This document shows, piece after piece, positions 21,644 through 26,591 of a stretch of DNA of 26,591 nucleotides. Origin of the DNA: a virus. The first letter of the stretch is position 1. The number at the start of each line of letters is the position of its first letter. The stretch spans positions 1 through 26,591 of the IMG/VR virus record IMGVR_UViG_3300031351_000016; one strand, given 5' to 3'. Under the pieces are notes generated by a model, which was given only the letters and a program-made list of their open reading frames with translations, was not told where the DNA came from and ran no database searches. Position numbers and translations under genes: made by a program.

Positions 21644-22300
21644 ATGAAAAAAATTGCTAAATACGCAGGCTACATTGTAGGGTTTGCTTTGCTGGTAGCT
21701 ATGGTATTCCCGGAATTATTTCTACCGGCTGGAATTGTGGGAGCTTTTGCCCTTGCAATATTCACCCAGACATGTGCGAAAAACGTATCAGGGGCCTCAA
21801 AGGTTTTTATAGCAGAGAAATCTGTTGCAACAGCTTTTACAATAACAGCCGGAGAGATTAGTGCAATAACAGGCACCACTCCTTTCATGAGGGTTGATGC
21901 TGTACAGGATTCGGTAAGCTGGTCAGAGCTTGGTGAGTTGATAGGGCTTAATAATTGGAAAATCACCAATACTATTGAGCTTGATATTATGCCACCTGCT
22001 ACCGCAACAAGTACCTTTTTGCAGGCTCTTATTGACGGATCACCATGTGGATTCTTTGCCATAATTATTGATGGTAATGGTCAATGCTGGGTTGTTGGTC
22101 ATAATGAAACGGATGTGCGTGAACGCCCGTTGCGTCTCAGTGGCCAGGATCATAAAACAGGCAAGGGACTTTCAGAAGCTGAAGGCAATACTGTCAGGAT
22201 CACATTGACTAATGAATGTGGTGGACTGGCTTTACCACTAGATGCTACTCTTAATGCTAGTACTCTTGATGGAACAGGCACACATATTAAATGGGCATAA
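21644..22300 (+). CDS. Tail tube-like protein with hydrophobic N-terminus, 218 aa
   Basis: Residues about 46-218 read like the tail tube proteins of Bacteroidetes phages: NVSGASKVFIAEKSVATAFT, ITAGEISAITGTTPF, TATSTFLQALIDGSPCGFFA, IIIDGNGQCWVVGHNETDVR and ERPLRLSGQDHKTGKGLSEA. Residues 1-44 are a very unusual addition: two hydrophobic segments (8-22 and 25-41) split by F-P-E-L, ending in TQTCAKN with a Cys at 44, like a membrane anchor or lipobox-type leader. No internal ATG would remove this region. A promoter-like sequence and an A-rich leader lie upstream. The family call is by pattern and position, and the mature subunit may be processed (inference). Confidence 0.65.
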   Translation: MKKIAKYAGYIVGFALLVAMVFPELFLPAGIVGAFALAIFTQTCAKNVSGASKVFIAEKSVATAFTITAGEISAITGTTPFMRVDAVQDSVSWSELGELIGLNNWKITNTIELDIMPPATATSTFLQALIDGSPCGFFAIIIDGNGQCWVVGHNETDVRERPLRLSGQDHKTGKGLSEAEGNTVRITLTNECGGLALPLDATLNASTLDGTGTHIKWA

Positions 22301-22302
22301 TC

Positions 22303-22476
22303 ATGGCAAAATTAATAGTTAGAAAAGACAAAATAGATTCCGAAGTAGCGTATAGCCACAATGGATCGAGTTACAGCTTAAAGCTGAGTAAAGCTACCCA
22401 GGCACAATTAAAGATACTGGATGAGATCGGTGTTGATGTTTTTGAAAAGCCTGATAATAAGCCTGAAAAGGTTTAA
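22303..22476 (+). CDS. Hypothetical small protein, 57 aa
   Basis: I choose ATG 22303 (MAKLIVRKDKIDSEVAYSHN), 2 nt after the stop of the preceding gene; ATG 22291 overlaps it and only adds MGII. The protein is basic at the start, strand-like, with a helical SKATQAQLKILDEIGVDV segment and a Lys/Pro end. It could be a small partner of the tail-tube-like protein. A strong terminator follows. No family recognised. Confidence 0.65.
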   Translation: MAKLIVRKDKIDSEVAYSHNGSSYSLKLSKATQAQLKILDEIGVDVFEKPDNKPEKV

Positions 22477-22497
22477 TGAGAGATTGGAATAAACTTT

Positions 22498-22536
22498 AAG
22501 GGAGGAGCAGGGAATGAATTCCTTCCTCCCTTTTTT
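22498..22536 (+). terminator. Intrinsic terminator
   Basis: AAGGGAGGA (22498-22506) pairs perfectly with TCCTCCCTT (22524-22532). An inner GGAA/TTCC helix lies within the loop, and six Ts (22531-22536) follow. It closes the tail-tube pair of genes before the LRR fibre gene, which starts only 14 nt later and must use read-through or a promoter not recognised here. Confidence 0.88.
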
Positions 22537-22549
22537 AATATAAAATATT

Positions 22550-23704
22550 ATGCCGGGAATATCAATATCAATAAGTCCGTTTTTAAGTAAAAAAGGCAGT
22601 GGATGGGATTCATCTATTGTTGCTCTTACAATAGCTTACACAGATACGCAGTTTACTTTTAAATTCAAACTGCCTTCGATAAAAAATATTACTATCTACT
22701 GGGGTGATGGTACAAGCGAGAACGTAGTCGGTCAGGATGCGGCACTGATAACAAAGGTCAGCACTTATGCGGCTCCCGGCACTTTTTCTTTCTGGCTAAA
22801 GGGTGATGTTATTGACCTTACCTATATTGATATTTCGAATCAGGCTCATGTATCAGGTGACGTTAGTGGCTGGAGTGCTTTGACTTCTTTAACTTATTTG
22901 AATTGCTACAGCAATTCATTAACAGGTGACGTAAGTGGATGGAGTGCTTTGACTTCTTTAACTTATTTACGTTGCTACAGCAATTCATTAACAGGTGACG
23001 TAAGTGGCTGGAGTGCTTTGACTTCTTTAACTTATTTGTATTGCTCCAGCAATTCATTAACAGGTGACGTAAGTGGATGGAGTGCTTTGACTTCTTTAAC
23101 TACTTTTAATTGCTCCAGCAATTCATTAACAGGTGACGTGAGTGGATGGAGTGCTTTGACTTCTTTAACTACTTTGTATTGCTACAGCAATTCATTAACA
23201 GGTGACGTGAGTGGATGGAGTGCTTTGACTTCTTTAACTACTTTGTATTGCTACAGCAATTCATTAACAGGTGACGTAAGTGGATGGAGTGCTTTGACTT
23301 CTTTAACTGCTTTGTATTGCTACAGGAATTCATTAACAGGTGACGTGAGTGGATGGAGTGCTTTGACTTCTTTAACTGCTTTGTATTGCTACATCAATTC
23401 ATTAACAGGTGACGTGAGTGGATGGAGTGCTTTGACTTCTTTAACTGCTTTTTTAGCTGATCTCAATGCACTGGATTTTGACGCTTCACCGGCCTGGGCC
23501 GCACTTAATTGCGGAGTGAATTTTAACCTGGCTAATAATGGCATGACCTCCGGCCAGGTGGATAATGCTTTAATATCCTTTGCACAGGGACCGATAACAA
23601 ATACAACAATAACAATGAACGGCACCAATGCGGCCAGGACAGGAACTTCAGACGCTGCAGTAGCTACACTGATAGCTGCAGGATGTACCGTAATAACAAC
23701 ATAA
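22550..23704 (+). CDS. Leucine-rich-repeat tail fibre protein, 384 aa
   Basis: Probable receptor-binding fibre. Residues 1-100 contain a PKD/Ig-like beta region with IKNITIYWGDGTSENVV, typical of Bacteroidetes surface LRR proteins. Residues 103-309 are nine 23-residue units of the form GDVSGWSALTSLTxLxCxxN followed by SLT (the last unit diverges). The C-terminal about 75 residues form the cap shared with the protein at 15147. Variation between units is concentrated in the L-x-x-L-x-x-x-x-N strand (Y/T/A, L/F, N/R/Y, Y/S, S/R/I), the face that binds ligand in LRR proteins. It starts 14 nt after a terminator. No tail-attachment domain or catalytic motif is seen. It is followed by a small partner gene. 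Confidence 0.75.
   Translation: MPGISISISPFLSKKGSGWDSSIVALTIAYTDTQFTFKFKLPSIKNITIYWGDGTSENVVGQDAALITKVSTYAAPGTFSFWLKGDVIDLTYIDISNQAHVSGDVSGWSALTSLTYLNCYSNSLTGDVSGWSALTSLTYLRCYSNSLTGDVSGWSALTSLTYLYCSSNSLTGDVSGWSALTSLTTFNCSSNSLTGDVSGWSALTSLTTLYCYSNSLTGDVSGWSALTSLTTLYCYSNSLTGDVSGWSALTSLTALYCYRNSLTGDVSGWSALTSLTALYCYINSLTGDVSGWSALTSLTAFLADLNALDFDASPAWAALNCGVNFNLANNGMTSGQVDNALISFAQGPITNTTITMNGTNAARTGTSDAAVATLIAAGCTVITT
22856..23476 (+). repeat. Nine tandem 69-bp repeats coding 23-residue LRR units
   Basis: Units start at 22856, 22925, 22994, 23063, 23132, 23201, 23270, 23339 and 23408. All keep exact 69-bp phase, and units 5 and 6 (23132 and 23201) are identical in sequence. Unit 9 diverges in its second half into the cap. 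Near-identity at the DNA level, with changes limited to a few codons, indicates recent expansion and likely copy-number change by recombination or slippage. Confidence 0.95.
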
Positions 23705-23707
23705 GAT

Positions 23708-24007
23708 ATGGCAGACGTAAGAATACAAAATAAGTACCTGGTAGTTATCAATGATGATAACTCTTTGGCCGTTAATGATTATATTATTAAGGCCCGTTGC
23801 GAAACCCTGCAGAGGGTGAACGTGTATGACACCATAGCTGATGTAAAAACTGACTGCCTGCCTGAACTGCCTGCAAAGGGTGAACAGGTCGAGAAGGATA
23901 AGCTGTATAAATACAAAGGCAAAGTAGTTCACTGTATTAAGTCTCATACTATGGATACCTTCGATGATAAGAACTTTATTAAACAGGCTGTAATGATAGA
24001 ACCATGA
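23708..24007 (+). CDS. Small protein following the LRR fibre gene, 99 aa
   Basis: MADVRIQNKYLVVINDDNSL with a beta-rich body and the C-terminal segment GEQVEKDKLYKYKGKVVHCI then KSHTMDTFDD. The segment is reminiscent of the short carbohydrate-binding or chitin-binding-like modules in phage tail proteins ('Y-x-x-G-x-x-V-x-x-x-G-K-x-x-x-C'), but this is a weak likeness. It is 3 nt behind the LRR gene and overlaps the next by ATGA. A fibre-associated or chaperone function is plausible. Confidence 0.6.
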   Translation: MADVRIQNKYLVVINDDNSLAVNDYIIKARCETLQRVNVYDTIADVKTDCLPELPAKGEQVEKDKLYKYKGKVVHCIKSHTMDTFDDKNFIKQAVMIEP

Positions 24008-24375
24008 AAATACTTATTTTATATATAGTCTCAATAATCCTTGCAGCAGTCGCTGACGGATGTATGGATAGTGGTATTAAGATAGCTGGGCATTCTGCAG
24101 AGGCAGTATCAATACTGGCACTCTTGATTGTACCTTTTGTTCAAAAATACAGAGGCGGTTGGGGATGGTATATTGCAGCATATCTTTTTCTGAGGATAGG
24201 AATGTTTGATATTGTTTATAACCTGGCGGCAGGTCAAGAGGTATTTTATCACGGATCGACAAGTATATGGGATATATCTATTTCGTTCTTTAAGCCACCG
24301 ATAGGAGCCGAGATATTTGGTAGGGCTATATTTTTGTTTGCAGGAATAATTATACCGATACAACAGATAAAATGA
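24004..24375 (+). CDS. Multi-span membrane protein, 123 aa
   Basis: Three to four hydrophobic spans: MKILILYIVSIILAAVADGC (1-20), VSILALLIVPFVQ (about 35-47), WGWYIAAYLFLRIGMF (about 53-70) and IFGRAIFLFAGIIIPIQ (about 103-121). Loops are short and few residues are charged. It is the first gene of the lysis/membrane cassette and overlaps its neighbours by ATGA. A holin, antiholin or superinfection-exclusion membrane protein are all possible; nothing distinguishes them. Confidence 0.65.
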   Translation: MKILILYIVSIILAAVADGCMDSGIKIAGHSAEAVSILALLIVPFVQKYRGGWGWYIAAYLFLRIGMFDIVYNLAAGQEVFYHGSTSIWDISISFFKPPIGAEIFGRAIFLFAGIIIPIQQIK

Positions 24376-24728
24376 AGAAAATACTCAGCATATTAAAATC
24401 AATAGGGATTATTGCCGGAGCAGGGACTTTGATTGTAAGTCTCACGATTACCTTTAATAACAGTAAGCATCGGCAAAATGATATGCTTGTAAGAACGGAA
24501 AAAAATACCATGGTATTACAAGATGTCCAATCATGTCTTAAAAAAGTTGTTGTCAATGATTCATTACAGGATATTAAATGGGATGCACTCAGGAATAGTT
24601 ATGTTAATAAATCATACGATGAATTGAGCAAGAAATTATTAACAACAGAGGAATTTATCAGCTATATGCATGGGATAGGCTTTGAGGACATAAAAAAAAA
24701 CAGCGACAAGATAGCATCCGGGCAATAA
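24372..24728 (+). CDS. Single-span membrane protein with coiled-coil-like tail, spanin-like, 118 aa
   Basis: MKKILSILKSIGIIAGAGTL is a basic start and hydrophobic span (about residues 8-28). It is followed by a polar periplasmic region (NSKHRQNDMLVRTEKNTM, VLQDVQSCLKKVVVND) and a helical C-terminus. This N-in/C-out topology with one span and a helical periplasmic domain is that of an i-spanin, but there is no lipoprotein partner (no lipobox) nearby, so the call is weak. It ends at a TAATG junction with a tiny ORF. Confidence 0.5.
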   Translation: MKKILSILKSIGIIAGAGTLIVSLTITFNNSKHRQNDMLVRTEKNTMVLQDVQSCLKKVVVNDSLQDIKWDALRNSYVNKSYDELSKKLLTTEEFISYMHGIGFEDIKKNSDKIASGQ

Positions 24729-24775
24729 TGGATACAATAAAATTAAATATAACTGTTAAAAAGATAAAGAAATGA
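24728..24775 (+). CDS. Possible 15-aa mini-ORF
   Basis: A frame coding MDTIKLNITVKKIKK starts at a TAATG junction with the upstream stop and ends in an ATGA junction with the next start. Its only support is coupling at both ends; it may be a leader bridging two genes or have no product. No independent SD. Confidence 0.2.
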   Translation: MDTIKLNITVKKIKK

Positions 24776-25041
24776 GACGTAAAAAAGCAGACAGGTATGA
24801 CATTGACAAGATTCCCATAAGAGAAGAATTAAGAAATGCAATAAAGACCAGGAAGTTAGTTGAGATAGCGGCAATAGACGTATATCAGGGCATTGGAAGA
24901 ATGCAGGGCATACAGGATGAGTTTATTCAGGAACTGATTGATGGGGTCTTGGATAAGATTGCAGCATTACAGACGGATATAACGGCTATAAAGGGCTGTC
25001 TTGAAGAGAGGATTGCTGTTCTTGAAGAAAAAGTAGCATAA
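24772..25041 (+). CDS. Hypothetical coiled-coil protein, 89 aa
   Basis: MRRKKADRYDIDKIPIREEL then NAIKTRKLVEIAAIDVYQGI. The rest is a regular heptad-like helix (FIQELIDGVLDKIAALQTDI, then CLEERIAVLEEKVA) that should form a coiled coil. It has no membrane span or signal peptide. It may be a cytoplasmic partner of a membrane protein encoded next to it. No known family. Confidence 0.6.
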   Translation: MRRKKADRYDIDKIPIREELRNAIKTRKLVEIAAIDVYQGIGRMQGIQDEFIQELIDGVLDKIAALQTDITAIKGCLEERIAVLEEKVA

Positions 25042-25043
25042 TC

Positions 25044-25095
25044 TGTTATAACATACTTAATAGCAGTAATTATTCAGAAAATTTATGTAAATTTG
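25044..25095 (+). promoter_or_regulatory. Candidate promoter/operator before the lysis genes
   Basis: TGTTATAACA (25044-25053) is a 10-bp perfect palindrome with the same TGTT/AACA half-sites as the palindromes at 1986 and 5452, but with closer spacing. TAAATTTG (25088-25095) exactly fits TAnnTTTG. No good TTTG -33 element is found. The first ATG is at 25129. Confidence 0.4.
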
Positions 25096-25128
25096 TCATT
25101 GAAAAAATATTCACTTAAAATTATTAAA

Positions 25129-25539
25129 ATGAAAAAACTGATTTTTGTATTTGCATTATTGATTATACCGGCAATATTGCTGCTGGGTCAGGTGGTTGAG
25201 CCTCCGGAATCATGGGCAGAAGTATTTATGAATCCCGTGCAGTGGTTCAGTGGTCTTGCTGGTATTGCAGCATTAACGGCATTTCTGGCTGCATTCCTTA
25301 ATGGATTGTTAAATGTAACAAGTAAGATTACCAAACAGCTTATTTCGTGGGCAGTAGCTATTATATTACTTGTAGGCAGTGACCTTTTAAATATAGGATA
25401 TGCTGCTGAATTCCCTATTCTTTTGGCCGCTGTTCATGGCCTGGGTGCCGGGTTAATATCTAATGGTATATTTGATATACCGATAATAAAAGCAATATTG
25501 GACTTTATTGAAAGTTTATTTAAAAAACAAAAAGCATGA
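25129..25539 (+). CDS. Holin candidate, 136 aa
   Basis: Starts at ATG 25129; the in-frame TTG at 25093 is part of the TAAATTTG -7 element. MKKLIFVFALLIIPAILLLG is a signal or first span. WFSGLAGIAALTAFLAAFLN (about 39-58) and LISWAVAIILLVGSDLLNIG (71-90) are clear spans, and FPILLAAVHGLGAGLISNGI (95-114) is likely a fourth. It ends with the basic tail FKKQKA. Length, topology and place next to a DUF5675 gene fit a phage holin or related pore former. Its stop overlaps the next ATG (ATGA). Confidence 0.65.
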   Translation: MKKLIFVFALLIIPAILLLGQVVEPPESWAEVFMNPVQWFSGLAGIAALTAFLAAFLNGLLNVTSKITKQLISWAVAIILLVGSDLLNIGYAAEFPILLAAVHGLGAGLISNGIFDIPIIKAILDFIESLFKKQKA

Positions 25540-25997
25540 AAAAATTAATCGTACTATCATTAACACTGTTTCTGACCATTGGACTATTCGCTCAGGGGCC
25601 GTTTACTGGATTCCTTAAACCGAGCTCTGAACTTGAAATTACAAGTTTGACATTGAAAGCTGATGGCGATACATCACATGAGTGGTATTTCCGGCCGGCG
25701 GCTCAGATGACAGCTATCCAGTTTACCTATAATAAGGATCTGAAACTGTTTGAATCTTCAACATTCAGTTCTGCAGGATTAGGTATAGGACTTCAGCATT
25801 ATGTTGAAAAGAACGGCGTACCCGTTAATAACTATGGATTCAATGCATTAATCATTATTGACGGATCACAGAGTTCAAATGGTGGTGTCGGAATAGCGGC
25901 AACAATAAACGCTTTACAATTTGTGAATATCGGAGCCGGTTATGATATGACTAATAAACAGTTTTTCCTACTGACTGGTGCTATTTACACTTTTTAA
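25536..25997 (+). CDS. Secreted protein with outer-membrane beta-barrel features, 153 aa
   Basis: MKKLIVLSLTLFLTIGLFAQ is a signal peptide with the Bacteroidetes A-Q end. The mature part has amphipathic alternating strands (EWYFRPAAQMTAIQFTYNK, SAGLGIGLQHYVEKNG, GGVGIAATINALQFVNIGAG, NKQFFLLTGAIYTF) and ends in aromatic F, as integral outer-membrane beta-barrel proteins do. It sits between a holin candidate and a DUF5675 gene, so it may act in lysis of the outer membrane or alter the receptor (inference). No paralogue of this protein is seen in the window. The beta-barrel call rests on the strand pattern and terminal Phe only. Confidence 0.6.
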   Translation: MKKLIVLSLTLFLTIGLFAQGPFTGFLKPSSELEITSLTLKADGDTSHEWYFRPAAQMTAIQFTYNKDLKLFESSTFSSAGLGIGLQHYVEKNGVPVNNYGFNALIIIDGSQSSNGGVGIAATINALQFVNIGAGYDMTNKQFFLLTGAIYTF

Positions 25998-26007
25998 TTA
26001 ATCAATG

Positions 26008-26036
26008 AGTACCGGTTTAACCGCCGGTACTTTTTT
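26008..26036 (+). terminator. Intrinsic terminator in front of the DUF5675 gene
   Basis: AGTACCGG (26008-26015) pairs perfectly with CCGGTACT (26024-26031), loop TTTAACCG, followed by TTTTTT (26031-26036). It starts 10 nt after the stop of the beta-barrel gene and ends 4 nt before ATG 26041, so it would end or attenuate transcription immediately before the next gene. Confidence 0.9.
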
Positions 26037-26040
26037 AATA

Positions 26041-26463
26041 ATGGAGCTTCGGCTCAGACGTTTATATCCAAAAGAAACATATACTATTGGCAAATTATAT
26101 GTCAATGGTAAATCTTTTTGTGATGTACTCGAGGATCCTGTCCGGGACCTGAACAAAGATGGCGACCTTGATGATGAAGGCGAAGGCAAGATACCGGGTA
26201 ATACAGCTATACCATACGGAACATATAATGTCATTTTATCAATGTCGCCGAAATTCAGACGGGTTTTACCATTACTACTGGGTGTTCCGCATTTTACAGG
26301 GATCAGGATTCATGCTGGCACAAAGAGTGACGGATGCCTGGTTATTGGCGAAAACACAATACCCGGCGGTGTTGTAAACGGGGAGAAATACGAGACTGAA
26401 CTTATTCAATTAATGCTTGATGCTATTTATAATAATGAATCAATACGAATCATAATAACATAA
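26041..26463 (+). CDS. DUF5675 family protein, YkuD-like His/Cys motif, 140 aa
   Basis: MELRLRRLYPKETYTIGKLY, VNGKSFCDVLEDPVRD, GKIPGNTAIPYGTYNV (TAIPYG at residues 55-60) and IRIHAGTKSDGCLVIG (90-103, H91 and C99) are the landmarks of DUF5675. This family is often found in phage lysis regions, and its His ... G-C motif resembles L,D-transpeptidase YkuD enzymes. A peptidoglycan-active role is thus plausible but not proven for the family. I start at ATG 26041, because the in-frame ATG 26005 would put the perfect terminator hairpin inside the coding sequence. No RBS can fit between the hairpin and this ATG, so the gene must rely on read-through or on local structure. It is followed by a partial gene. 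Confidence 0.85.
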   Translation: MELRLRRLYPKETYTIGKLYVNGKSFCDVLEDPVRDLNKDGDLDDEGEGKIPGNTAIPYGTYNVILSMSPKFRRVLPLLLGVPHFTGIRIHAGTKSDGCLVIGENTIPGGVVNGEKYETELIQLMLDAIYNNESIRIIIT

Positions 26464-26465
26464 TT

Positions 26466-26591
26466 ATGGGACGACCCACTTCATTTATTGCAAAGATAAT
26501 TTTTGAATATCTTGACAAATGGCCTAATTTACCTAATCTGACTTTGGCCAAAAAGATATATAAAGAAAATTCAAAAGCATTTACAGGCGTT
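26466..26591 (+). CDS. Partial gene, N-terminus with helix-turn-helix-like start
   Basis: Open from ATG 26466 to the right edge: MGRPTSFIAKIIFEYLDKWP, then LPNLTLAKKIYKENSKAFTG. The 'F-P/W-P-N-L-P-x-L-T-L-A-K-x-I-Y-x-E-N' segment suits a small DNA-binding N-terminal domain that I recall at the start of larger phage proteins, such as metallophosphoesterases of Bacteroidetes phages. With 42 residues visible I cannot go further. It lies 2 nt after the DUF5675 stop. Confidence 0.6.
   Translation, partial: MGRPTSFIAKIIFEYLDKWPNLPNLTLAKKIYKENSKAFTGV

Noticed and set aside
22863-23450. Diversity-generating retroelement target in the LRR repeats
   Set aside because: Some unit differences are at adenines (AAT, CGT, TAT; TAC, TCC), but others are not (AGC to AGG or ATC). 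No reverse transcriptase gene or template repeat is in the window. Repeat expansion plus ordinary mutation explains it better.
22856-23476. CRISPR-like array
   Set aside because: The 69-bp units are in-frame, contiguous and coding throughout, without unique spacers between repeats.
26005-26040. Start of the DUF5675 gene at ATG 26005
   Set aside because: This would place a perfect intrinsic terminator inside the coding sequence and add residues not typical for the family; ATG 26041 fits the family start.

Overview
This window is a compact, almost entirely plus-strand stretch of a tailed double-stranded DNA phage or prophage whose host is most likely a member of Bacteroidetes (Bacteroidota). 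Reasons: AT-rich DNA; signal peptides ending in the Bacteroidetes-typical A-Q type junction (genes at 11684, 25129, 25536); A-rich, mostly Shine-Dalgarno-free gene leaders; several TAnnTTTG-like -7 promoter elements; and genes of types I associate with Bacteroidetes phages (DUF5675-like lysis-region protein, BspA-like leucine-rich repeats, an isolated DnaA domain IV protein). No integrase, tRNA, CRISPR array or insertion sequence is visible. The tape-measure protein and HK97-type head genes, with no tail sheath gene recognised, point to a siphovirus-like particle; the phage may be temperate or lytic.

Region 1 (1-5182) is the end of the replication and accessory segment. It holds a DnaB-type helicase cut by the left edge, a PAPS-reductase-family PP-loop protein, a run of very small genes (two single-span membrane proteins, several Cys-rich zinc-ribbon-like proteins, a tandemly duplicated pair) and a stand-alone DnaA domain IV protein. 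Five of the small genes share a 16-nt A-rich leader directly before ATG. Region 2 (5183-5506) has no gene. It looks like a structured small RNA ending in an intrinsic terminator, followed by a promoter with an overlapping palindrome; an almost identical palindrome lies at 1986-1999.

Region 3 (5507-14611) is packaging and head assembly: small and large terminase, portal, prohead protease and major capsid protein, with small extra genes between them. It continues through a secreted-looking protein, connector candidates and a tail-assembly-chaperone candidate with a T9 slippery tract and a long start-less -1 frame. Region 4 (14611-24007) is the tail: neck protein, two large baseplate/fibre-type proteins, tape measure, a tail-tube-like protein with an unexpected hydrophobic N-terminus, and a leucine-rich-repeat fibre protein made of nine 69-bp units. 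The LRR protein shares its C-terminal cap with the large protein at 15147.

Region 5 (24004-26591) looks like a lysis/envelope cassette: a polytopic membrane protein, a spanin-like single-span protein, a coiled-coil protein, a holin candidate, a secreted protein with outer-membrane beta-barrel features, and a DUF5675 protein with a YkuD-like His/Cys pattern. A perfect terminator hairpin lies directly in front of the DUF5675 gene. A further gene runs off the right edge. All calls come from reading the sequence; no database search was possible.
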